Origin: Enterovibrio qingdaonensis
Lineage (GTDB): Bacteria; Pseudomonadota; Gammaproteobacteria; Enterobacterales; Vibrionaceae
Direction of reading: 5' to 3'
DNA: 64,000 nt
NCBI RefSeq assembly: GCF_028683135.1
Contig: NZ_JAJUBB010000018.1
Coordinates: 1 to 64,000, forward strand
The notes beneath the pieces are model-generated. The model did no database searches and was not told where the DNA came from. It saw nothing but the letters and a program-made list of their open reading frames with translations. The position numbers and the translations under genes are program-made. Shown piece after piece: positions 18,419-27,572 of the stretch; the stretch's first letter is position 1, and the number at the start of each line of letters is the position of its first letter.

Positions 18419-18506
18419 ATTCGGTCAGCCAATATTCAGCGAACAGCGTTACACTGTTCGCTGAATATTAATCAGATAGAGCACCTTTTCCCCGAGGCCA
18501 TTAGCT

Positions 18507-19181
18507 ATGCGAATCCTGATAGTCGAAGATGACCCCCTTCTAAGTCACCACCTAAAAACGGAACTTTCCGAACTTGGAAATCAAGTTCACTGCGCACCAA
18601 ATGCGGAGGAAGGCCTGTTCGTTGCAAAAGACTATCCAAATGACATTGCTATTGTCGATCTTGGTCTGCCTGACAGAGACGGGGTGAGCCTGATTAAAGA
18701 CATTCGCCGCGCTGGCGTTCGCACCCCTATTCTTATTTTGACGGGTCGCGCTAACTGGCAAGACAAGGTCTCAGGCCTTGATGCAGGTGCCGATGACTAC
18801 TTGGTCAAACCTTTTCAAAAAGAAGAGTTGGTGGCGCGCCTGAATGCGCTGGTTCGCCGAAGTGCTGGGTTTGTGAAACCCGAGCTTTGTGCCGACAAGA
18901 TTGTCATTGACCTGTTGGCGAAGAAAGTCGCTGTTGAAGATGTCGCCGTTGAACTGACTGCGTTTGAGTACGACCTGCTCGAATATTTGGTCCGCCATAA
19001 TCGACAGGTAGTGTCCAAACAGCGTTTGCTCGATGTGCTTTATCAGGATCAAGAAGGTGACCCAAATACCATCGAAGTCATGATGAGCCGCCTACGCAAG
19101 AAGCTCACGCAAGCAGGACAAGACAATCCAATTTCCACTATTCGTGGTCAAGGGTACATTTTTGAACTCAATGTCAGCTAA
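18507..19181 (+). CDS. phoP: PhoP-type response regulator
   Basis: 224-residue OmpR-family regulator: receiver domain (1-117) with acidic pocket VEDD, phosphoacceptor Asp in IVDLGLPDRDG and Lys in DDYLVKPF, then a winged-helix DNA-binding domain (about 125-220) ending STIRGQGYIF. Length and the following PhoQ-like kinase support PhoP, which in enterics and Vibrio responds to low Mg2+ and cationic peptides. The ATG at 18507 follows CGAGG. The kinase starts 9 bp after the stop, so the two are cotranscribed. Confidence 0.85.
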   Translation: MRILIVEDDPLLSHHLKTELSELGNQVHCAPNAEEGLFVAKDYPNDIAIVDLGLPDRDGVSLIKDIRRAGVRTPILILTGRANWQDKVSGLDAGADDYLVKPFQKEELVARLNALVRRSAGFVKPELCADKIVIDLLAKKVAVEDVAVELTAFEYDLLEYLVRHNRQVVSKQRLLDVLYQDQEGDPNTIEVMMSRLRKKLTQAGQDNPISTIRGQGYIFELNVS

Positions 19182-19190
19182 ACCAATATC

Positions 19191-20540
19191 ATGAAATCCA
19201 AAATGACACCGCCGATGCACAAGCGGGTTATCGCGACCTCTATCTCGATAATTCTGGTGTTTTCTATCGCATTTGGACTGTTACTGAACCAGCTCTACAT
19301 TAAAAGCTATGTCGCGTTATATTCTACCGATTTGGTGACCGCGGTTCCCCACATCGTTGGTGAGTTACGACGCGACAGGTTGCTTGAACTGGCAAAGAAA
19401 AACTTTCCTCAAGAACCAAAATCTGTCGACGCACCATCTAAATACCTTGCCTTCATCTGCCAACGCGACGATACCGTGCTTTGGATGTCTTCTGATGCAA
19501 AAAACAAAGGCATGGAAGACATTTGTTCTGCCATTCCGTTTGAGACATCAGAACCCGATTTGGTGACATACAAAGATCTTCCCTATGTCGTGCACGTCAT
19601 CAGTGATGCAACGCATTCAAAGAATGAAAACTTCTTCGTGATACGCGAAGTAAGCCCTCAATTGGAAAAAATGTCCGAGATCAAAAGTAAGACATGGTTT
19701 TACGTAACCATGCTCTTCCTCGGTGCAACTGGCTTACTGTATGCCGCTTCCTATTGGAGTTTCAGCCCACTTCGAAAACTGGCCGGAGAGCTTAATGAAA
19801 TAGCGGAGTCTCGCCGAGAAAAGCTTGATCAGGATTACCCTTCTGAGCTTGAAGAAGTTACGGAAGCTTTGAACCGTATGATCCAGCTAAGAAAAGAGCA
19901 GACGCAGCGCTATCGCCACGCTATGGACGACTTAGCCCATAGCCTGAAAAGCCGCCTTGCAGTAACCAATGCGCTGCTTGATGACAGCACGCTGAGCAGA
20001 GATAGCCTTAGCAAGCGCATTGTTGAACAGGTCAGCCAAATGGACGACATGGTGCAATACCAGCTACGTCGTGCTTTGGTGGGCGATCGAGGCTTAGTCA
20101 GAGAAAAAACGGAGCTCAAGCCTGTTTTAGACAGTTTGACGGGGATGTTTGCCAAAATTTATGGCGATAAACCGGTCACCATTTCCATTGAAACAACGGC
20201 GTTACCGTCACTTCCTCTAAACAAAGCTGACTTGACCGAACTGCTGGGTAACCTACTGGAAAATGCGTTTAGGTTCTGTATCGCTGAAATCCGTATTTCA
20301 TCCAGAGAAACGCTGGAAAACTATGTGCTCGTGATCGAAGATGATGGCCCTGGTGTTGCAGAAGATGTCAGAGAATCCATTTTCCAACGAGGCGTTAGGG
20401 CTGATCAGCTCAACCCGGGAACCGGCATTGGTCTCGCTGTGTGTGATGAAATTGTCCACAGTTATGACGGACAGATCAAAGCATTGACCTCAACGCTGGA
20501 AGGCGCAGCTTTTGTGATGACATTTCCGAAAACACACTAA
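19191..20540 (+). CDS. phoQ: PhoQ-type sensor histidine kinase
   Basis: 449 residues. TM1 about 13-37, periplasmic sensor about 38-165, TM2 about 168-188, HAMP-like linker, then a dimerisation domain with phosphoacceptor His in DDLAHSLKSRLAV, which is the PhoQ-type H box. The ATPase has N box LLGNLLENAFRFC and G boxes EDDGPGVA and PGTGIGLAVCDEI. The sensor domain is less acidic than the E. coli Mg2+ patch, so the exact ligand is open. Cotranscribed with phoP; terminator follows. Confidence 0.83.
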   Translation: MKSKMTPPMHKRVIATSISIILVFSIAFGLLLNQLYIKSYVALYSTDLVTAVPHIVGELRRDRLLELAKKNFPQEPKSVDAPSKYLAFICQRDDTVLWMSSDAKNKGMEDICSAIPFETSEPDLVTYKDLPYVVHVISDATHSKNENFFVIREVSPQLEKMSEIKSKTWFYVTMLFLGATGLLYAASYWSFSPLRKLAGELNEIAESRREKLDQDYPSELEEVTEALNRMIQLRKEQTQRYRHAMDDLAHSLKSRLAVTNALLDDSTLSRDSLSKRIVEQVSQMDDMVQYQLRRALVGDRGLVREKTELKPVLDSLTGMFAKIYGDKPVTISIETTALPSLPLNKADLTELLGNLLENAFRFCIAEIRISSRETLENYVLVIEDDGPGVAEDVRESIFQRGVRADQLNPGTGIGLAVCDEIVHSYDGQIKALTSTLEGAAFVMTFPKTH

Positions 20541-20572
20541 CTGACCTCTCTCACTTTGACATGCAATTTAAG

Positions 20573-20602
20573 AAAACCGCGCCCAAAAAGCGCGGTTTTT
20601 TA
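20573..20602 (+). terminator. Terminator after phoQ
   Basis: AAACCGCGC-CCAAAAA-GCGCGGTTT hairpin with a T tract, 33 bp after the phoQ stop. Confidence 0.9.
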
Positions 20603-20697
20603 TTGATTTCCATACAAAATTGCCGCTTTACAGCTATCTTATTCACTGGCACAAAGTTTGCTCAAGTTTCCATACATGGGGGTAAAGAGCACGATAG

Positions 20698-22239
20698 ATG
20701 CAACTGTTAAAGTGGATTGAAAACCAACGCCAACTGCTGCTCACAAGGCTGCGGACGCACTTCGTCCATGCGACTGGATTGTTTATCGCCCTCGCTTGCG
20801 GGCTATGGCTCATCGTTCCTCATCCCATTATTCCCGTTGCCATTGGCATTCTTCCCTTTGCTGTACTTATCACCATTAGCCAACCTGTACTGTTAGGGCT
20901 TCTTTTCATCGCATTTTCATTTTTCAGGTTGCACGAAGCCTTCGCCCCACTCTATTCCCTCAAAATTCCCTTAATGCTTTCCCTTGGCACGCTGACAACA
21001 CTTGCGTGGCATATTGGCTTTAGCGGCAAAATTCGCATGTTTAACTGCAAGGAACTAGGCAGTTTCTATGCGTTTTTTGCGCTGGTTACAATTGGTTTGC
21101 CGCTGGCAGGTAACTTTGGTGAGGCATTTGCCTATTACAAAAATATCTATGTAAAAATTGGAATCATGACACCCGCGTTGGCGTGGCTGCTTACCAGTGT
21201 GTCCCACTATCGCCGAGCACTCACCATGATATTGGTGTCAGGCCTTTGTATTGCCCTCGTGACCAATTACAACAAAATGAACGGTATTGGGATGGTCGAA
21301 GAAACCCGAGTCACGGTGGGCCGAGAGCTTGGGTCTGTATTGGGTGACCCGAACGACTTGGCATTGGTACTCTTATTTCCCTTCTCTTTTGCCATTTCAA
21401 TCGCGATTACGACTGACCTTCCGACAAAACAGCGAATATTTGGAGCGATTACAGCAGCAGCACTTTTCATGGCAATTATCGGCACACAAAGCCGGGGTGG
21501 CCTACTCGGCATCATGTCTGCGTTAGGTGTGATTGCATGGCGACGTGTGAAATCCAAAACGCTACTGTTTGTCGGCGGTGGCATCTTACTCCTCATCCTA
21601 TTTGCATTTGCCGGTATCAGTGGAAGAAAATCAGGTGGTGCCGCTGAGGATGGATTGGATGAATCGGCGAAAGGTCGACTTTATGCGTGGGAAGCCGCCT
21701 TTTTTATGGCCGTTGATAACCCTATTTCGGGCGTAGGACTCAACAACTTTTACTTCAATTACTTCTACTACTCCCCCCATTGGGATGGCTTAAACCATGC
21801 GGTACACAGTACCTGGTTCGGTGTTTTGGGAGAGACTGGCTTTTTGGGTCTTATCGCTTTTCTGGTGATGACCTTTATCGTTTTCCGATCGGCACAGAAA
21901 ACCGCAAATATCGTCTCTAAACACCCTCAAATATACGATCCGGTCGTACGTAGTATCTCTGAGGGGCTTTACTCTGGCATGGTCGCATTTTGTGTTTCTG
22001 GCACCTTCCTGACGCAAGGCTTCACATGGCCAATCTACATTTTGCTCGCATTGACTGCCGCCGTCTCAAACTTTGTCAACAACATAGAACGAACGCGGGA
22101 GAAAACCGCAGAAGAAATCGCAGAGGAAGCACTCAAAAAGCGAGGAGGATTACCCGAACGGCTCAAGGTAAAGCCCAACCCCAGAAAACACAAAGGCCGC
22201 CCTAAGGCAGCCTCTGAAGCATCGGATAACGACGGTTAG
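20698..22239 (+). CDS. Wzy_C-domain membrane protein (O-antigen ligase/polymerase-like)
   Basis: 513-residue polytopic protein with 11-12 predicted helices and a Wzy_C domain in the second half. The large periplasmic loop contains [21 protein letters not shown] and the H-T-W-F pattern [18 protein letters not shown] typical of the WaaL/Wzy_C group. The C-terminal 50 residues are highly charged (Lys/Arg/Glu). Members join O-antigen to lipid A core, ligate other polysaccharides, or transfer glycans to proteins; no polysaccharide cluster is nearby. The ATG at 20698 follows GGGGGTAAAG. Its stop overlaps that of the convergent pgsA by four bases. Confidence 0.82.
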   Translation: MQLLKWIENQRQLLLTRLRTHFVHATGLFIALACGLWLIVPHPIIPVAIGILPFAVLITISQPVLLGLLFIAFSFFRLHEAFAPLYSLKIPLMLSLGTLTTLAWHIGFSGKIRMFNCKELGSFYAFFALVTIGLPLAGNFGEAFAYYKNIYVKIGIMTPALAWLLTSVSHYRRALTMILVSGLCIALVTNYNKMNGIGMVEETRVTVGRELGSVLGDPNDLALVLLFPFSFAISIAITTDLPTKQRIFGAITAAALFMAIIGTQSRGGLLGIMSALGVIAWRRVKSKTLLFVGGGILLLILFAFAGISGRKSGGAAEDGLDESAKGRLYAWEAAFFMAVDNPISGVGLNNFYFNYFYYSPHWDGLNHAVHSTWFGVLGETGFLGLIAFLVMTFIVFRSAQKTANIVSKHPQIYDPVVRSISEGLYSGMVAFCVSGTFLTQGFTWPIYILLALTAAVSNFVNNIERTREKTAEEIAEEALKKRGGLPERLKVKPNPRKHKGRPKAASEASDNDG

Positions 22240-22790
22240 TCGTCTGCGTTGAGCAGGTCGTCTTTTGCCGCGAGCAGATATTGGTACATCGACCAATAGG
22301 TCAGCGCAGTAGCAATATAAAGCGCGGCATAACCAATGTAGATGATCCACTCGTTCTCACGCCAGAGAAGCATGGTCAGCGCAAACATCTGAGCGGCAGT
22401 CTTAAACTTGCCAACCCAAGACACGGCAACACTGGCTCGTTTGCCCAGTTCTGCCATCCATTCTCGAAGTGCAGAGATAATCACTTCACGGGCAATCATG
22501 GTTGCCGCTGGGATTGTCACCCAAATCGAATGGTAATGCTCTGCAATCAGAACCAGCGCAATCGCTACCATCACTTTGTCGGCGACGGGATCGAGGAATG
22601 CGCCAAATCGTGTCGTCTGGTTTAGTGTACGAGCGAGATACCCATCCAACCAATCCGTAAAACCTGCAATGACGAAAATAAGTGCAGCAGCAAACGCCGA
22701 CCACTCGTAAGGAAGATAAAACGCGATGACAAAAACAGGAATTAATGCGATGCGTAAAAGAGTCAGAATAATGGGGATGTTCAGTCGCAT
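22236..22790 (-). CDS. pgsA: CDP-diacylglycerol-glycerol-3-phosphate 3-phosphatidyltransferase
   Basis: 184-residue membrane enzyme of the CDP-alcohol phosphotransferase family, making phosphatidylglycerol phosphate. The signature D-x2-D-G-x2-A-R-x8-G-x3-D-x3-D is intact in [13 protein letters not shown] and [11 protein letters not shown]. There are 4-6 helices; E. coli PgsA is 182 residues. It follows uvrC by 43 bp on the same strand, the widely conserved uvrY-uvrC-pgsA order. Confidence 0.96.
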   Translation of the reverse strand: MRLNIPIILTLLRIALIPVFVIAFYLPYEWSAFAAALIFVIAGFTDWLDGYLARTLNQTTRFGAFLDPVADKVMVAIALVLIAEHYHSIWVTIPAATMIAREVIISALREWMAELGKRASVAVSWVGKFKTAAQMFALTMLLWRENEWIIYIGYAALYIATALTYWSMYQYLLAAKDDLLNADD

Positions 22791-22833
22791 AGTTGTAATT
22801 GTTGGTGAGTAACACCGCTATGGTGGACGAAAG

Positions 22834-24660
22834 TCATTGCTGTTGCAACGACGAATGAATTTTCTCTGCTAAAACTCTGCTTATTCCGGGCACTTTGGCT
22901 ATTTCTTCAACAGAAGCGCGTTTAAGCTCCTGAATCCCGCCCATGTATTTAAGCAAAGCCTGTCGACGTTTTGGTCCAACACCTTCAATTTCTTGTAACA
23001 CACTGCTTTTGCGCGCTTTCGCACGTTTTGCTCGGTGACCAGAAATTGCATGGTTATGACTTTCGTCCCTAATGTGTTGAATCAAATGCAGGGCTGGTGA
23101 ATCAGAAGGCAGCGAAAACTCCTCTCCCGTCACTTTGATCAACGTTTCTAAACCCGGTTTACGTGTGGTGCCTTTCGCCACACCTAACATGAGCGGGTGC
23201 TTTGGCCATTCCGCTAACAGCGGCCTAACCACATCCCACGCCTTGTTAAGCTGTCCCTTACCACCATCAATTAAGATGATGTCAGGGATTTTTTCCGGAT
23301 CGGATTGTTTCGCGTAACGACGCTCTAAAACCTGCGCCATCGCTGCGTAATCATCGCCGCCCGTAATACCGGTGATATTATAACGCCGATACTCCTGTTT
23401 AACTGGACCGTCCTGATTGAATACCACACAAGACGCGACAGTTTGCTCACCCATGGTATGGCTGATATCAAAACATTCCATGCGTTTTACCGACTCAAGA
23501 CCTAAGGTTTCCATCAGTACATTGAAACGGTTATGAATCGTCATCTTGTGATTAATTTTACTGGTCAGCGCGGTGGATGCATTGGTTTGCGCCAATTTCA
23601 GGAAACGCGCGCGAGCACCGCGAGGTTTACTCTGAATGTGCACTTTGCGCCCTGCAATCTCGGACAGTGCTTTAGCCAGTGATTCCAACTCCTCACCCAT
23701 ATCCTGCCCAAGCAAAATGCTGGTTGGAATGGTGCGACCTTCCGCCTGATTGATATAAAACTGGCCGATAAAGGTGGAAATCAACTCATTGATATCTGTG
23801 TTCGCAGGCATTTTGGGGAAATAGCTTCTGCTTCCCAGTACCTTGCCCTGTCGAAGGAACAATACGTGAATACATGCAATGCCGTTTTCAATAGATACAC
23901 CGATGGCATCTAAATCGTCATCGCTGTTTTGGGAAACAAACTGCTGTTCCTGTACGCGGCGCAACGCTTGAATCTGGTCGCGATATTCCGCCGCTTTTTC
24001 AAAAGCGAGAGACTGACTAGCCGCTTCCATTTTTTCTACCAGCGTCGAGATGACTTGGCGATCTTTGCCTTGCAAGAAGAGTCGAGTGAAGTTCACAAGT
24101 TCGGCGTAATCGTCATCAGAAATGATGTCCTTCACGCAGGGGCCTGCACAACGACCAATTTGATACATCAAGCAGGGACGTGTGCGATTCGCATACACCG
24201 AGTCTTCACACTGACGAACAGGAAAAATTTTCTGCAGAAGATACAAACTTTGCCTGACTGCACCAGCATCAGGAAACGGCCCAAAGTACTCGCCTTTGCG
24301 CTTTTTCGCCCCACGATGAATAGACAATCTCGGATGTTTTGACGCAGAAAGGAAAATGTACGGATAGGATTTATCATCACGAAGCAGCACATTGTATTTA
24401 GGCAAGTGCTGCTTAATGAGATTGTGCTCTAGGATAAGTGCTTCGGTTTCACTGTGCGTGATCGTCACTTCTACATTGGCGATGTTTTTCACCAAGGCAC
24501 GGGTTTTCTCACCCGAAACATTCGTTCTAAAGTAGCTAGAAAGACGTTTTTTGAGTGACTTTGCTTTTCCGACGTAAATAATTTCACCGGAAGCGTCCAT
24601 CATTCGATAGACGCCCGGTTTATCAGAAACAGTTTTTAGAAAATTTTTGGCATCAAACAC
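22834..24660 (-). CDS. uvrC: Excinuclease ABC subunit C
   Basis: 608 residues (E. coli 610). Makes both incisions in nucleotide excision repair with UvrB. N-terminal GIY-YIG nuclease ([20 protein letters not shown]), Cys-rich segment with [16 protein letters not shown] domain (about 203-238), RNase H-like 5' nuclease with Asp in [11 protein letters not shown] and LIDGGKGQL, and a C-terminal helix-hairpin-helix pair ([19 protein letters not shown]). It lies 15 bp downstream of varA/uvrY and is probably cotranscribed. Confidence 0.97.
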   Translation of the reverse strand: MFDAKNFLKTVSDKPGVYRMMDASGEIIYVGKAKSLKKRLSSYFRTNVSGEKTRALVKNIANVEVTITHSETEALILEHNLIKQHLPKYNVLLRDDKSYPYIFLSASKHPRLSIHRGAKKRKGEYFGPFPDAGAVRQSLYLLQKIFPVRQCEDSVYANRTRPCLMYQIGRCAGPCVKDIISDDDYAELVNFTRLFLQGKDRQVISTLVEKMEAASQSLAFEKAAEYRDQIQALRRVQEQQFVSQNSDDDLDAIGVSIENGIACIHVLFLRQGKVLGSRSYFPKMPANTDINELISTFIGQFYINQAEGRTIPTSILLGQDMGEELESLAKALSEIAGRKVHIQSKPRGARARFLKLAQTNASTALTSKINHKMTIHNRFNVLMETLGLESVKRMECFDISHTMGEQTVASCVVFNQDGPVKQEYRRYNITGITGGDDYAAMAQVLERRYAKQSDPEKIPDIILIDGGKGQLNKAWDVVRPLLAEWPKHPLMLGVAKGTTRKPGLETLIKVTGEEFSLPSDSPALHLIQHIRDESHNHAISGHRAKRAKARKSSVLQEIEGVGPKRRQALLKYMGGIQELKRASVEEIAKVPGISRVLAEKIHSSLQQQ

Positions 24661-24675
24661 AGTGAACAGAAGTAA

Positions 24676-25320
24676 TTAGAGTGTCTCTGTGTCTAGCATA
24701 CCATGACGAATCGCTAAATGGGTCAACTCAACGTCACCATTGATACCCAGTTTGCTAAACAGCCTGTAGCGATAGCTATTAACTGTTTTTGGACTGAGGT
24801 TCAATTGTTCAGAAATATCCGTCACCTTTTGACCTTTGGTGATCATCATCATGATCTGAAGCTCTCGCTCAGAAAGATTTTTAAATGGATTTTCTGACGC
24901 TGGAGAAAACTGACTCAACGCCATTTGTTGAGCAATCTCTGGCGAAATATAACGCTGTCCGCTGTTAACCGCGCGGATTGCATTAACCATTTCACTCGCA
25001 CCTGCACCTTTTGTAAGGTAGCCAGCAGCTCCTGCTTGCATGACTTTGGTTGGAAATGGATTTTCAGTATGAATTGTAAGAACAATAATCTTGGCGTCGG
25101 GGTTATAGCGTAGGAGTTTACGCGTAGCTTCTAAACCACCAATACCAGGCATGTTCATGTCCATCAAGATAATGTCCGCATGATTGCTACGACACCACTT
25201 GACTGCTTCTTCACCGCTTTCGGCTTCCCCTACCACTTTAACACCACGTTCGTCTTCGAGAAGACGACGTATCCCTGTGCGAACCAGCTCGTGATCATCT
25301 ACAAGGAAAACACTAATCAA
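24676..25320 (-). CDS. uvrY: Response regulator VarA/UvrY (GacA)
   Basis: NarL/FixJ-family regulator, partner of BarA/VarS, that activates Csr-system small RNAs. Receiver with Asp in DIILMDMNMPGIGG; LuxR-type HTH in LSERELQIMMMITKGQ and LNLSPKTVNSYRYRLFSKL. I set the start at the TTG at 25320 (LISVFLVDDHEL), which gives 214 residues, matches the family N-terminus and has GGAGAAAC upstream; the frame is open for 11 more codons without homology. In Vibrio the gene is called varA. Confidence 0.93.
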   Translation of the reverse strand: MISVFLVDDHELVRTGIRRLLEDERGVKVVGEAESGEEAVKWCRSNHADIILMDMNMPGIGGLEATRKLLRYNPDAKIIVLTIHTENPFPTKVMQAGAAGYLTKGAGASEMVNAIRAVNSGQRYISPEIAQQMALSQFSPASENPFKNLSERELQIMMMITKGQKVTDISEQLNLSPKTVNSYRYRLFSKLGINGDVELTHLAIRHGMLDTETL

Positions 25321-25463
25321 GCTTGTTTCTCCACTATGATTTTGGCTCGCCATGCGCCACGATGGCGCTCGACTTCGTGCTGCATCTTACTTGAGTTTAA
25401 CCCAACAATAAAAGTCCGAACACGTTGAATCTGTGTAAGAGTGCATGTTTTTCATTTTAATAT

Positions 25464-25483
25464 GTCACTATTTATACAGTGAC
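25464..25483. promoter_or_regulatory. Inverted repeat in the varA/amidotransferase divergent region
   Basis: GTCACT-ATTTATAC-AGTGAC, a perfect 6-8-6 inverted repeat in the 380-bp region between divergent genes. It could be an operator for either gene; the regulator is unknown. Nothing else recognisable in 25321-25703 beyond AT-rich promoter-like sequence. Confidence 0.4.
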
Positions 25484-25703
25484 GTCATAAAATCTAGTCC
25501 ATAAAACCTCAAACAGAATAAAATTTCAATAACAACATATGGTTACAAGCAGCAACTAATTTGCCAAATAAATACAATTCGTCCAATACTTAATACATAT
25601 CAATACACGCAATTTGAAAAATATCTTCTCACTTGCGGTTTCCGTTATTCTTTACTTACATAATTTTATTACACAAACAGCGTGAACAAAGGGAGAAAGC
25701 CGA

Positions 25704-26420
25704 GTGAAAAGCGTAGGAATCTTGCTTTGTGACGATCACTACGAAGACTCCATTCCTGTATATGGTCACTATGACGACGCGTTCAAACGACTGCTGTCCA
25801 TTGATGAAATTGATGTCACTCAGACGTACAAGTGTTTTCTTGGGGAATTCCCCTCTCAGCCTGAAGAGTGCGATGTGTGGGTCATTACTGGCAGCAAATG
25901 GAGTGCCTATGACAATGACCCATGGATAGAAACACTCGCGACCTTCATTCGATTGTGCGACAAACACCACCACCCACTACTCGGCATTTGCTTCGGCCAT
26001 CAAATCATTCATTCCGCCCTGGGCGGCACGGTTGAAAAATCCCACAAAGGCTGGGGAATGGGTCTCTATGCTCTGGATGTCACAGAAAAAGGTCGTCACT
26101 TGTTCGCCCCCTACGACCCAGCGTCGCTCTCACTGCTCGCCGTTCACCAAGACCAAGTCGTTGCTGCGGCAAACAGTTTCACCACGATTGCATCATCTGA
26201 CTTTTGCCCACAAGCAATGACGATGAAAGGAAGCCAAATTCTTACGATGCAATGCCACCCTGAATTCACTGCGCCATTTATCATCCAATTGTTAGAGCGT
26301 TTACGAGAAAAAGCTGGCGATGAAAAAGTCAATTCAGCAAGACGCACGGTAGAGTTGTTTGGGGAAGGTGACCGTCAGTGCGCAGTGCGATTGATTCGAC
26401 GGTTTATCTTGTCGCTATAA
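25704..26420 (+). CDS. Class I glutamine amidotransferase-like protein
   Basis: 238-residue GATase of the GMP synthase-like/GuaA_N group. Nucleophile Cys96 in LLGICFGHQII and the His185/Glu187 pair in CHPEF make a complete triad, so it should hydrolyse glutamine or a gamma-glutamyl compound. No synthetase domain is attached or adjacent. Standalone members include gamma-glutamyl-gamma-aminobutyrate-type and polyamine-related hydrolases, and poorly characterised proteins, so the acceptor is open. The start is GTG at 25704 preceded by AGGGAGAAAG. Confidence 0.85.
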   Translation: MKSVGILLCDDHYEDSIPVYGHYDDAFKRLLSIDEIDVTQTYKCFLGEFPSQPEECDVWVITGSKWSAYDNDPWIETLATFIRLCDKHHHPLLGICFGHQIIHSALGGTVEKSHKGWGMGLYALDVTEKGRHLFAPYDPASLSLLAVHQDQVVAAANSFTTIASSDFCPQAMTMKGSQILTMQCHPEFTAPFIIQLLERLREKAGDEKVNSARRTVELFGEGDRQCAVRLIRRFILSL

Positions 26421-26614
26421 TCCTCTCTACCCCTTGAATGCAATTCGTTTCTTTAAACCGTGATTTGCATAACAAAAATGCCGCGTTTTCAATATGCAAA
26501 TCATTTCTATAGACCGTATAGCGTCCCTATTTATACTATTGATTAATAAGCACATTAACACTGGCATTCATATTGCTATCTCCTTGTCATACAGCGAAGG
26601 GAGTGTTTTCAGAT

Positions 26615-27502
26615 ATGAACGTGCCATCATTGAAAAAACCACTGATATTTGTCGGCCCGCCTTGTTCAGGTGTCAGCCTCATTTCAAACATTGTCTTTCA
26701 CCACCCTGCTTTGTGCTGGTTGGATGAAAACTTTGAGAAGCACCCGACATCCAACTTTCAACATAAGCTGTTTAAATTCACCAGCAAGTGGCGTTCGAAA
26801 TCTAACGACTACCCTACCAACTCACTGATGTCTGCACTGGCAAACGATTTTTCACCAACCCCCACAGAAGCTACGCTGTTTTGGGATTTGATGACTCGTG
26901 ACGATGTCGATTTCTATCGTGGTTTTGCAAGGGGAAAACTTGCATCTCCCATGGAGATCTCTGAGATCAGCAAGATCCTAGAGGCGCGCGTAGCAAGTAC
27001 AGAAAAAGAAAGATTGGCACTGAGATTCACAGGGCCTGCGCGCCTTTGCTATTTGCAAAGTCTCTTTCCTGATGCCAAATTTGTTCACGTAACGCGTGAC
27101 CCCGCTTCCACCGTCAATTCCATCATTTCCAGCCAAGAGTGGGAATTTCAGGGCAAGAGTATGTTGTGGTGGCGAGGTGCTTATTCTTTGCAAGAGTTGG
27201 CACAATATGACTTGTTAAGACAACACGCCGTCGCGGGCACTGCGTTCCAATTGAACAAGCTGTTGCAAACCACACGACAAGAAATTGAAGAAGTGAATGC
27301 TGACCTACTGACGGTCAATTACGAAGACTTTGTTGCTAACCCTCAGCAAGTTTTACTCAACCTGCTTGAGTTTGCGGAGTTAGACCCAGATTTAAACGTC
27401 GGGCGTGCATTAAAACGAAGCGAAATCAGATGCAGTAATAAAGTATTGAAAATGCCAGCGACGGACATCAACACCGTCTACACCTGGTGCCCTGCCCCAT
27501 AA
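26615..27502 (+). CDS. Sulfotransferase-family protein
   Basis: About 295 residues from the ATG at 26615, which follows GAAGGGAG. PAPS-dependent sulfotransferase fold (Sulfotransfer_3): 5'-phosphosulfate loop in FVGPPCSGVSLISN, and the 3'-phosphate-binding strand-Arg in FVHVTRDPASTVNSI. A Trp-rich segment (MLWWRGAYSL) and VNYEDFVANPQQVL are typical of bacterial members. The loop has Cys where Arg is usual (G-x-x-R-S-G), so activity is not assured. Acceptor unknown; it may sulfate a cell-surface glycan. A terminator follows. Confidence 0.78.
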   Translation: MNVPSLKKPLIFVGPPCSGVSLISNIVFHHPALCWLDENFEKHPTSNFQHKLFKFTSKWRSKSNDYPTNSLMSALANDFSPTPTEATLFWDLMTRDDVDFYRGFARGKLASPMEISEISKILEARVASTEKERLALRFTGPARLCYLQSLFPDAKFVHVTRDPASTVNSIISSQEWEFQGKSMLWWRGAYSLQELAQYDLLRQHAVAGTAFQLNKLLQTTRQEIEEVNADLLTVNYEDFVANPQQVLLNLLEFAELDPDLNVGRALKRSEIRCSNKVLKMPATDINTVYTWCPAP

Positions 27503-27527
27503 GCTTTTTAGCTAATTGGCCAGACAT

Positions 27528-27566
27528 AAAAAAACGCCTTCCGTTTGGGAAGGCGTTTGATTTTTT
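27528..27566. terminator. Bidirectional terminator between sulfotransferase gene and adiA
   Basis: AAACGCCTTCC-GTTT-GGAAGGCGTTT with poly-A before and T-rich sequence after, between convergent genes. Confidence 0.92.
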
Positions 27567-27572
27567 ACTTAC

